Both the position numbers and the translations under genes were made by a program. A stretch of DNA of 19,056 nt, taken from assembly GCA_007116445.1 (NCBI GenBank), contig SKIM01000347.1, positions 1-19,056 on the forward strand. Direction: 5' to 3'. Below are positions 1 to 5,654 of the stretch, in pieces. Source of the stretch: Natronohydrobacter sp. (GTDB lineage Bacteria; Pseudomonadota; Alphaproteobacteria; Rhodobacterales; Rhodobacteraceae). Numbering within the stretch: position 1 is the stretch's first letter; each line of letters opens with the position of its first letter. The notes below the pieces were generated by a model that was not told the origin of the DNA, did not search any database, and was given only the letters and a program-made list of their open reading frames with translations.

Positions 1-4
1 AAAA

Positions 5-17
5 TGAACGATGTTCA
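5..17. promoter_or_regulatory. Candidate TetR operator (left copy)
   Basis: The sequence TGAACGATGTTCA is a perfect inverted repeat, TGAAC-N3-GTTCA. It lies just past the stop codon of the TetR-family gene. It matches the palindrome in front of that gene (628-640) at 12 of 13 positions, the only change being in the central spacer. Inferred role: binding site for the adjacent repressor in the promoter or leader of a gene beyond the left edge. What that gene is cannot be seen here. Confidence 0.55.
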
Positions 18-30
18 AGGTGACGCTACG

Positions 31-615
31 TCAGTTGATCGCCTTGGTGATCAAGAGCCGGAGCATCTGCGCGACCCGTGCATCCGGCACACCGGAGATC
101 CGTTTTTCAACGCCCAGCAGCACAATCCCATGGACAGCCGAAAACAGGGTCCGCACCAACAGGTCGAGATCTTCCGGCGATGTCTCGGGGTGCAGGCGGC
201 GCAGCGGGGCGGCGATGATTTCGAACAACGCGCCCATTTCCTGCCAATACCAATCGGGCACATCATCATCGCTGCTCAGGCGCAGATCAAACAGCGCGAG
301 CCACGCGTTGCGATTTTCGATTGCGAACATGCGATAGGCCAGTGCCATGGCGACAAGTTGATCTTCCGCATTCTCTGCCGGGCAGGCCGCTACGGCGTTT
401 CGCACTTCGGCACCCAGTCGCAGGAACGTCCGGCCATTCACAGCAAGAACGAGCTGATTCAGATCAGCAAAGACATTGTAGATCGCACCCAGTGCGCAGC
501 CTGCCTCGCGCGCAAGATCGCGCGCGCGCAGTCCTGAAATGCCATCGTTATGGATTGTCCGCTCGGCAATTTCGACAAGCCGCTTGCGTAAGTCTTCTCG
601 GGGAATCCGTGCCAT
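31..615 (-). CDS. TetR/AcrR-family transcriptional regulator
   Basis: A 194-residue one-component regulator. An N-terminal helix-turn-helix (about residues 20-55) includes the segment RARDLAREAGCALGAIYNVF, typical of TetR proteins. The all-helical C-terminal half, with LFSAVHGIVLLGVEKR near its end, resembles the WHG-type ligand-binding domain. The family represses target promoters until a small ligand binds; the ligand is unknown here. I chose the ATG at 615 because GAGGG lies 4 nt upstream of it. The longer reading from the TTG at 657 would run through the palindromic operator at 628-640. It is monocistronic as far as can be seen, with its own operator upstream and a matching one just downstream, which suggests autorepression plus control of a neighbour to the left. 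Family assignment is secure; target and ligand are not known. Confidence 0.9.
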   Translation of the reverse strand: MARIPREDLRKRLVEIAERTIHNDGISGLRARDLAREAGCALGAIYNVFADLNQLVLAVNGRTFLRLGAEVRNAVAACPAENAEDQLVAMALAYRMFAIENRNAWLALFDLRLSSDDDVPDWYWQEMGALFEIIAAPLRRLHPETSPEDLDLLVRTLFSAVHGIVLLGVEKRISGVPDARVAQMLRLLITKAIN

Positions 616-627
616 CCTGCCCTCAGA

Positions 628-640
628 TGAACTATGTTCA
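628..640. promoter_or_regulatory. Candidate TetR autoregulatory operator
   Basis: TGAACTATGTTCA is a perfect TGAAC-N3-GTTCA inverted repeat 12 bp upstream of the TetR start codon, just upstream of its ribosome binding site. Binding there would block initiation or early elongation of the regulator gene, as is usual for autorepressing TetR proteins. A near-identical copy lies at 5-17. The match between the two copies, one on each side of the gene, is the main evidence. Binding itself is inferred. Confidence 0.6.
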
Positions 641-684
641 CGGAGCAGATAAGGCAAATGGCGGGAAAACCCAAGCGGCGAAAA

Positions 685-1344
685 TCAGCGTGTCGTCTCA
701 GACAGGCGGCGGGTGACGTAGTCAGTCACAGTTCCAAGCATCGGCTGCATATGGCGCTCTTCGTCCTTGAAAAAGTGATCAGCGCCTTCGATCTCGGTAT
801 GGGTGATGGTGATGCCGCGCTGTTCCTGCAGCTTTCCGACCAGCGTCTTCGTATCACGCGGCGGGGCCACCCGATCCGCGCTGCCATTGATGATCAACCC
901 GGAAGCCGGGCAAGGCGCCAGGAAGCTGAAATCATAGAGATTGGCCGGTGGCGACACCGAGATGAAGCCTGTGATATCGGGTCTGCGCATCAGCAGCTGC
1001 ATGCCGATCCAGGCGCCGAAACTGAAGCCCGCAACCCAGCAATGCCGCGCATTCTGGCTTTGCGCCTGAACATAGTCGAGCGCTGCCGCAGCATCGGATA
1101 ATTCGCCGATCCCCTGATCATATTCGCCTTGTGAGCGTCCGACGCCGCGGAAATTGAAACGCAGAACCGTGAAACCCATTTTGTAGAAGGCGTAATGCAG
1201 ATTGTAGACCACCTTGTTGTTCATCGTGCCGCCGAACTGTGGGTGCGGATGCAGAACAATCGCGATTGGGGCGTCGGGTTTGGGTTGCGGATGAAAGCGG
1301 CCTTCAAGGCGACCTTCGGGGCCGGGAAAGATGATTTCGGGCAT
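685..1344 (-). CDS. Alpha/beta-hydrolase family protein
   Basis: A 219-residue soluble serine hydrolase of the compact alpha/beta fold (COG2945-like). The nucleophile elbow is GFSFGAW with Ser108. The likely acid is Asp157 in NGSADRVAPP and the likely base His190 in GADHFF, so the triad appears complete. The N-terminal LHPHPQFGGTMNNKVV segment and RFNFRGVGRSQG are characteristic of this subfamily, whose substrates are largely unknown. There is no signal peptide, so it should be cytoplasmic. The ATG at 1344 is preceded by a weak AAGG about 6 nt upstream. It is divergent from iscR across a 249-bp regulatory region, and 69 bp separate it from the downstream TetR gene. Nothing links it functionally to either neighbour. 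Family is confident; substrate is unknown. Confidence 0.88.
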   Translation of the reverse strand: MPEIIFPGPEGRLEGRFHPQPKPDAPIAIVLHPHPQFGGTMNNKVVYNLHYAFYKMGFTVLRFNFRGVGRSQGEYDQGIGELSDAAAALDYVQAQSQNARHCWVAGFSFGAWIGMQLLMRRPDITGFISVSPPANLYDFSFLAPCPASGLIINGSADRVAPPRDTKTLVGKLQEQRGITITHTEIEGADHFFKDEERHMQPMLGTVTDYVTRRLSETTR

Positions 1345-1373
1345 TCTTGGCCTTATGTCTAGAGCGCATGAAG

Positions 1374-1395
1374 CCTGCCGGGGCGCAATGGCAGG
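1374..1395. repeat. Inverted repeat in hydrolase/iscR divergent region
   Basis: CCTGCC (1374-1379) and GGCAGG (1390-1395) form a 6-bp inverted repeat around a 10-nt loop. It lies about 30 bp upstream of the hydrolase start codon on the minus strand, so it would fall in that gene's leader or promoter. No T-run follows, so it is not a standard terminator. It could be an operator or chance. Confidence 0.25.
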
Positions 1396-1420
1396 TTGCG
1401 TGGGGCATTCAGTGGCGCAA

Positions 1421-1445
1421 ATTCTTGACTCTTTGATTTAGGCAT
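1421..1445 (+). promoter_or_regulatory. iscR-suf operon promoter with candidate IscR box
   Basis: TTGACT at 1425-1430 is a good -35 hexamer. A -10 element 16-18 bp downstream would overlap TTAGAA/TAGAAG inside the adjacent palindrome. The 25 bp at 1421-1445 also resemble the E. coli type 1 IscR site as I recall it: the left half (ATTCTTGACT) fits nearly perfectly and the right half only partly, about 19 of 25 degenerate positions in all. An operator overlapping the -35 would suit IscR autorepression. The promoter is fairly likely; the IscR site is tentative. Confidence 0.45.
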
Positions 1446-1462
1446 TTTAGAAGGCTTCTAAA
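1446..1462. promoter_or_regulatory. Irr-type iron control element (ICE) in iscR promoter
   Basis: TTTAGAAGGCTTCTAAA is a perfect 17-bp palindrome of the form TTTAGAA-N3-TTCTAAA. This is the ICE consensus bound by Irr, the heme-responsive Fur-family regulator of alphaproteobacteria. It starts directly after the candidate IscR box and covers the expected -10 region of the TTGACT promoter. A protein bound there should compete with RNA polymerase, so repression under iron limitation is the simplest reading. The sequence match is direct; the Irr assignment rests on the known motif. Confidence 0.75.
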
Positions 1463-1537
1463 TTGCGGGCATCAGTTTTCAGTGGCGAAACTCGTCAAAA
1501 GGGGTTTAGGCCCGGCGCCCGATATCGTCAACCGAAT

Positions 1538-1580
1538 TTGCGGTCCGCGCCGCAAGGCTGCAGGCGACGCGCGAAGCGTC
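1538..1580 (+). other. Structured iscR leader (two hairpins)
   Basis: The roughly 130-nt leader between the promoter and the iscR start contains two short hairpins. TTGCGG (1538-1543) pairs with CCGCAA (1550-1555) over a 6-nt loop. GACGC (1566-1570) pairs with GCGTC (1576-1580) over a GCGAA loop and ends directly against the AGGGGG ribosome binding site (1581-1586). They could influence translation or stability. I see no known riboswitch. Confidence 0.3.
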
Positions 1581-1593
1581 AGGGGGCTGTTTC

Positions 1594-2052
1594 ATGAAGC
1601 TATCGACCAAGGGCCGCTACGCGATGATTGCGCTGGTTGACCTCGCGCTTGCGCCCGAGGAGGGTCTGGTTTCGCTCAATGAGATCTCTGTACGACAGAA
1701 CGTCTCGCTTGCCTATCTGGAACAGTTGTTCGTGAAACTGCGCCGGGCCGGGATTGTGACGTCGGTTCGTGGGCCAGGTGGTGGCTACAAGCTCGCCCGG
1801 CCTGCTGATGCGATTCGCGTTTCGGATGTTTTCGCCGCTGTGGATGAAACTGTCAGCGCGCTTCACACTGGGGCGGGGGCGTCGGGGGCTGTCTCTGGGT
1901 CGCGCGCGCAATCCATGACCAACCGGCTGTGGGAAAGCATGTCGGCGCATGTCTATGTGTTTCTGCACCAGACACGCCTGTCAGATGTTGCCCGCAATGC
2001 CTTGACGCCTTGTCCCGCGGTCCCGACGCTGTTTGAGATCGTCGATGAGTAG
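1594..2052 (+). CDS. iscR: Rrf2-family Fe-S regulator IscR, single-cysteine type
   Basis: A 152-residue Rrf2-family winged-helix repressor, first gene of the Fe-S assembly operon. The N-terminus MKLSTKGRYAMIALVDLAL and the wing RGPGGGYKLARP are IscR hallmarks. Canonical IscR binds a [2Fe-2S] cluster with three cysteines and a histidine in the loop before the LW motif. Here that loop (about residues 87-112) has no cysteine: the position before MTNRLW is Ser107 and the ligand-histidine position is Asn110. The only cysteine is Cys140 near the C-terminus. The Rhodobacter sphaeroides IscR is reported to be an unusual Fe-S protein with one cysteine, and this looks like the same type. AGGGGG lies 7 nt upstream of the ATG. 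It probably autoregulates the operon through the box at 1421-1445. Confidence 0.93.
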   Translation: MKLSTKGRYAMIALVDLALAPEEGLVSLNEISVRQNVSLAYLEQLFVKLRRAGIVTSVRGPGGGYKLARPADAIRVSDVFAAVDETVSALHTGAGASGAVSGSRAQSMTNRLWESMSAHVYVFLHQTRLSDVARNALTPCPAVPTLFEIVDE

Positions 2053-2076
2053 CGCCTTGAGCAGAGCGGCTGGTCG

Positions 2077-3126
2077 ATGACACGCGCGCGGGTTTATCTG
2101 GATCACAACGCCACGACGCCCCTGCGTGACGAGGCACGCTCGGCGATGGTCGCGGCGATGGATGTGTTTGGCAACCCTTCGTCAGTCCATGCCGAGGGTC
2201 GTGCTGCGCGTGGTCTGGTCGAGCGCGCGCGGGCGCAGGTCGCAGCGGCTTTGGGTGCGGATGGGGCCGAGATCATCTTTACCTCAGGCGCGACTGAAGC
2301 AGCTGCGCTGGCGCTGGCGGGGCGGGGCCTGTCCGGGGCTGCAATCGAACATGATGCCGTGCGTGCCTGGGTGGATGACAGCTTGTCAGTGGACAGGGAC
2401 GGGCGCGTGTCCGTGACCGATCCGTCCTGCGCGACCTTGCAGCTGGCCAATTCCGAAACCGGGATTGTGCAGGACTTGCCGCAGGGCCTCGCGGTCAGTG
2501 ATCTGACCCAGGGTTTTGGCAAGCTGCCCTTCGCTTTCAACTGGCTGGGGGTCGAGATGGGCTTCGTTTCGGCCCATAAATTGGGTGGGCCCAAGGGTGT
2601 GGGCGCGCTGGTCATGAAACGCGGCACTGATATCGCGGCGCAATTGCGCGGTGGTGGGCAGGAAATGGGGCGGCGCGCTGGGACTGAAAATCTGATCGGG
2701 ATTGCGGGTTTTGGCGCTGCCGCAGAGTCTGCAGCAAAAGAGCTTGCCGATGGGGTCTGGAATTCTGTATCTGTAATTAGAAATATTCTAGAACAGGCTC
2801 TGGACTCGGCGGCAAACAAGACTATTTTGGTCGGAAATGGTGCAAATCGACTGCCCAACACGCTTTGTCTGGCGACGCCGGGCTGGAAGGCCGAAACACA
2901 GGTGATGCAGATGGATCTTGCGGGCTTCGCGATATCCGCGGGCTCAGCTTGTTCATCGGGAAAGCTGCGTGCGTCGGGGGTGTTGCAGGCGATGGGTCAC
3001 AGTGAAGATGTGGCACGCGGGGCAATCCGGCTCTCGTTGGGGCCGAAGACGACCGAAGAGGATGTGCTGCGCTTCGCAGATGCGTGGATAAAAGAGTATC
3101 GCCGCTTTGAAAGCCGGGCGGCCTAG
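2077..3126 (+). CDS. iscS: IscS/NifS-type cysteine desulfurase
   Basis: A PLP enzyme that converts cysteine to alanine and carries the released sulfur as a persulfide for cluster assembly. The 349-residue protein opens with YLDHNATTPL, places the PLP lysine at Lys168 in SAHKLGGPKG, and has the mobile catalytic Cys292 in SAGSACSSGK; His92, Asn125, Asp142 and Gln145 fit the cofactor-binding positions. It is shorter than E. coli IscS (about 404). The active-site context is class I (IscS/NifS), whereas the operon's last gene encodes a class II SufS, so two desulfurases flank sufBCD. It starts 24 nt after the iscR stop with a weak ribosome binding site, suggesting coupling. Residues about 228-259 are encoded by an AT-rich stretch with codons unlike the surroundings, which contains an ICE-like palindrome (2776-2792). 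Confidence 0.92.
   Translation: MTRARVYLDHNATTPLRDEARSAMVAAMDVFGNPSSVHAEGRAARGLVERARAQVAAALGADGAEIIFTSGATEAAALALAGRGLSGAAIEHDAVRAWVDDSLSVDRDGRVSVTDPSCATLQLANSETGIVQDLPQGLAVSDLTQGFGKLPFAFNWLGVEMGFVSAHKLGGPKGVGALVMKRGTDIAAQLRGGGQEMGRRAGTENLIGIAGFGAAAESAAKELADGVWNSVSVIRNILEQALDSAANKTILVGNGANRLPNTLCLATPGWKAETQVMQMDLAGFAISAGSACSSGKLRASGVLQAMGHSEDVARGAIRLSLGPKTTEEDVLRFADAWIKEYRRFESRAA
2776..2792. promoter_or_regulatory. ICE-like palindrome inside iscS; possible internal or antisense promoter
   Basis: ATTAGAAATATTCTAGA matches the Irr ICE form TTTAGAA-N3-TTCTAAA at 12 of the 14 half-site positions and contains the perfect inverted repeat TAGAA-ATA-TTCTA. It sits in the AT-rich patch of iscS, 350 bp before sufB. 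On the minus strand TAGAAT (2790-2785) would be a good -10 with TTGCCG 19 bp upstream. On the plus strand TATTCT (2784-2789) is a possible -10, without a clear -35. Function is inferred from motif and position. Confidence 0.4.
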
Positions 3127-3141
3127 AGCAAGAGGAATGAC

Positions 3142-4653
3142 ATGGTAGCTTTGGACGAGACCCAGCTTCGTGATGGTGTGGACCGCGAAACCGTCGAAAC
3201 CGTGCAATCCATGGCGGGCACTTACAAGCACGGATGGGAAACCGAAATCGAGATGGATTTCGCCCCCAAAGGTCTGAATGAAGACATCGTGCGGTTGATT
3301 TCAAAGAAAAACAACGAACCCGAATGGCTGCTGGAATGGCGGCTCGACGCCTATCGGCGCTGGCTGACCATGGAAAGCCCCGATTGGGCGATGCTGAACA
3401 TCCCTGAAATAGATTATCAGGAGCAGTATTACTACGCCAAGCCCAAGTCGATGGAAGAAAAGCCGAAATCGCTTGATGAGGTGGACCCCAAGCTGCTGGA
3501 AACCTATGCGAAACTTGGTATTCCGCTGAAGGAGCAGATGGTGCTCGCCGGGGTCGAAGGGGCCGATGAACCGCGCAAGGTGGCGGTGGATGCGGTGTTT
3601 GATTCCGTCAGTCTGGGCACGACCTTCAAGAAAGAACTCGCAGCGGCCGGGGTGATCTTCTGCTCGATTTCAGAGGCAGTGCAGGACCACCCGGAATTGG
3701 TGAAGAAGTATCTCGGTTCGGTCGTTCCGCAGAATGACAACTATTTCGCCGCGCTGAACTCTGCTGTTTTTTCCGACGGGAGCTTTGTCTACATTCCGGC
3801 GGGCGTGAAGTGCCCGATGGAGCTCAGCACCTATTTCCGCATCAATGCCGAAAATACCGGCCAATTCGAGCGCACATTGATCGTGGCTGAAAAAGGCAGT
3901 CATGTGAGCTATCTCGAAGGTTGCACGGCGCCCAAGCGCGACACCAACCAGTTGCATGCGGCAGTGGTCGAAATCGTGGTGCTGGAAGATGCCGAAGTGA
4001 AATATTCGACGGTCCAGAACTGGTTTCCGGGCGACGAGAACGGCAAGGGCGGGATTTACAATTTCGTCACCAAGCGCGCCGATTGCCGCGAGGCGCGCGC
4101 CAAGGTGATGTGGACGCAGGTCGAAACCGGCTCGGCGATCACCTGGAAATACCCGTCCTGCATCCTGCGCGGCGACGAGTCGCAGGGTGAGTTCTACTCG
4201 ATCGCCATCGCCAATAACTGGCAGCAGGCCGATACTGGCACCAAGATGGTGCATCTGGGCAAGAACACCCGCTCGCGGATCGTCTCCAAGGGGATTTCAG
4301 CAGGCCATGCGCAGAATACCTATCGCGGGTTGGTCTCGATGCATCCGAAAGCCACATCGAGCCGCAACTACACGCAGTGCGACAGCCTGCTGATCGGCGA
4401 TAAATGCGGTGCGCATACAGTGCCTTATATCGAAGTGCGCAATGCCTCATCCCGGGTCGAGCATGAGGCGACCACGTCCAAGGTTGACGATGATCAGCTT
4501 TTCTATTGCCGTCAGCGTGGCATGGATGAAGAAGAGGCAGTCGCGCTGGTGGTGAATGGCTTCTGCAAGGAAGTGCTGCAGGAATTGCCGATGGAATTTG
4601 CGATGGAAGCGCAGGCCTTGGTCGCGATCTCGCTGGAAGGGTCGGTGGGGTAA
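3142..4653 (+). CDS. sufB: Fe-S cluster assembly scaffold protein SufB
   Basis: The 503-residue core scaffold of the SufBC2D complex, which builds [Fe-S] clusters in the cytoplasm. The beta-helix region and the conserved C-terminus (RNYTQCDSLLIGDKCGAHT, then EHEATTSK and QRGMDEEEA) identify it clearly. Cys413, in TQCDS, aligns with the E. coli SufB Cys405 implicated in cluster formation. Cys261, in EGCTAP, corresponds to the sulfur-accepting cysteine near position 254 of the E. coli protein. Length fits the family (about 495). GAGGA at 3132-3136 is a good ribosome binding site for the ATG at 3142, 15 nt after the iscS stop. Its stop codon overlaps the start of the small membrane protein gene (TAATG), so the two are probably translationally coupled. 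Confidence 0.97.
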   Translation: MVALDETQLRDGVDRETVETVQSMAGTYKHGWETEIEMDFAPKGLNEDIVRLISKKNNEPEWLLEWRLDAYRRWLTMESPDWAMLNIPEIDYQEQYYYAKPKSMEEKPKSLDEVDPKLLETYAKLGIPLKEQMVLAGVEGADEPRKVAVDAVFDSVSLGTTFKKELAAAGVIFCSISEAVQDHPELVKKYLGSVVPQNDNYFAALNSAVFSDGSFVYIPAGVKCPMELSTYFRINAENTGQFERTLIVAEKGSHVSYLEGCTAPKRDTNQLHAAVVEIVVLEDAEVKYSTVQNWFPGDENGKGGIYNFVTKRADCREARAKVMWTQVETGSAITWKYPSCILRGDESQGEFYSIAIANNWQQADTGTKMVHLGKNTRSRIVSKGISAGHAQNTYRGLVSMHPKATSSRNYTQCDSLLIGDKCGAHTVPYIEVRNASSRVEHEATTSKVDDDQLFYCRQRGMDEEEAVALVVNGFCKEVLQELPMEFAMEAQALVAISLEGSVG

Positions 4654-4847
4654 TGAGCTTCCCGCGCGCGCTGAAACGCACGTCACGGGCGGCCCTGATC
4701 TTTGCAGCGACCTTTTTCGTGATCGGGATCGGGTTCACGCTTCTATCCGGTGACTCGATCGACTGGCAACAGGCAACGCAAACCACGCTGATCGCAACCG
4801 GGATTTACTGGCCGCTTCTAACGCTGTTCAGGCTACGCAAAACATAA
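4653..4847 (+). CDS. Small two-helix membrane protein in SUF operon
   Basis: A 64-residue protein of unknown function between sufB and sufC. It has a basic N-terminus (PRALKRTSR), a hydrophobic helix at about residues 13-31, a short polar stretch with SGDSIDW, a second hydrophobic helix at about 42-59 and a basic tail (RLRKT). This predicts two transmembrane segments with both ends cytoplasmic. Its ATG shares one base with the sufB stop, and 45 nt separate it from sufC, so it is almost certainly co-transcribed. I do not recognise a family. Its tight embedding in the operon supports a real gene; a role such as membrane anchoring of the assembly machinery would be speculation. Confidence 0.75.
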   Translation: MSFPRALKRTSRAALIFAATFFVIGIGFTLLSGDSIDWQQATQTTLIATGIYWPLLTLFRLRKT

Positions 4848-4892
4848 GCTTATCCGCGCAGACCGCTGCGCAACAAAGACAAAGAGGGAAAA

Positions 4893-5654
4893 ATGCTGGA
4901 AATCAACAACCTGCACGCCGAACTTGAAGAAGATTCCGAGGTGAAAATCCTCAAGGGGCTGTCGCTGACGATCAATCCCGGTGAAGTGCATGCGATCATG
5001 GGGCCGAACGGGTCGGGGAAATCGACCCTGTCCTATGTGCTCTCGGGTCGCGATGGCTATGAGGTGACCGAGGGCGGCGCGACGCTCGACGGCGCGGATC
5101 TGCTTGATATGGAGCCCGAGGAGCGCGCCGCGGCAGGGCTGTTTCTGGCGTTTCAGTATCCGGTTGAGATTCCCGGCGTGGGGAACATGACCTTTCTGCG
5201 CACAGCAGTGAATGCGCAGCGCAAGGCACGCGGCGAGGAGGAATTGTCCGCCGGTGAGTTCCTCAAACTCGTTCGCGCCAAGGCCAAGGAGTTGCAGATC
5301 GACGCGGATATGCTCAAGCGCCCGGTCAATGTCGGCTTCTCCGGGGGGGAGAAAAAGCGCAACGAGATTTTGCAAATGGCGATGCTTGAGCCGAAAATGT
5401 GCATCCTCGACGAGACGGATTCGGGACTCGATGTCGATGCGATGAAACTGGTGTCGGATGGGGTGAACGCGCTGCGGGATGCCGGACGCTCGTTCCTGAT
5501 CATCACGCATTATCAAAGACTTCTGAACCATATCAAACCCGATGTGGTGCATATCATGTCCGATGGCCGCATCATCAAGACAGGCGGCCCCGAACTGGCG
5601 CTGGAAGTCGAGGAGAACGGCTATACCGACCTGCTTGCGGAGGCTGCAACATGA
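4893..5654 (+). CDS. sufC: Fe-S cluster assembly ATPase SufC
   Basis: The 253-residue ABC-type ATPase of the SufBC2D complex; it is soluble and drives conformational change in the SufB-SufD scaffold rather than transport. Walker A is GPNGSGKST (residues 37-45, Lys43), the Q-loop is FQYP (Gln88), the signature is FSGGEKKR (149-156), Walker B is CILDETDSGLD with Asp173 and Glu174, and the switch histidine is His206 in ITHYQRLL. ETDSGLD, in place of the EPTSGLD common in transporters, is typical of SufC. The ATG at 4893 follows an AGAGGG ribosome binding site. The last codons overlap the sufD start (ATGA), indicating coupled translation of the two partners. Confidence 0.97.
   Translation: MLEINNLHAELEEDSEVKILKGLSLTINPGEVHAIMGPNGSGKSTLSYVLSGRDGYEVTEGGATLDGADLLDMEPEERAAAGLFLAFQYPVEIPGVGNMTFLRTAVNAQRKARGEEELSAGEFLKLVRAKAKELQIDADMLKRPVNVGFSGGEKKRNEILQMAMLEPKMCILDETDSGLDVDAMKLVSDGVNALRDAGRSFLIITHYQRLLNHIKPDVVHIMSDGRIIKTGGPELALEVEENGYTDLLAEAAT

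Noticed and set aside
1538..1580. Riboswitch in the iscR leader
   Set aside because: Only two short simple hairpins are present, with no conserved riboswitch core or anti-terminator/terminator pair that I can recognise.
5399..5650. Longer SufD reading through sufC
   Set aside because: The extra residues are an out-of-frame reading of sufC, and GGAGG precedes the ATG at 5651.
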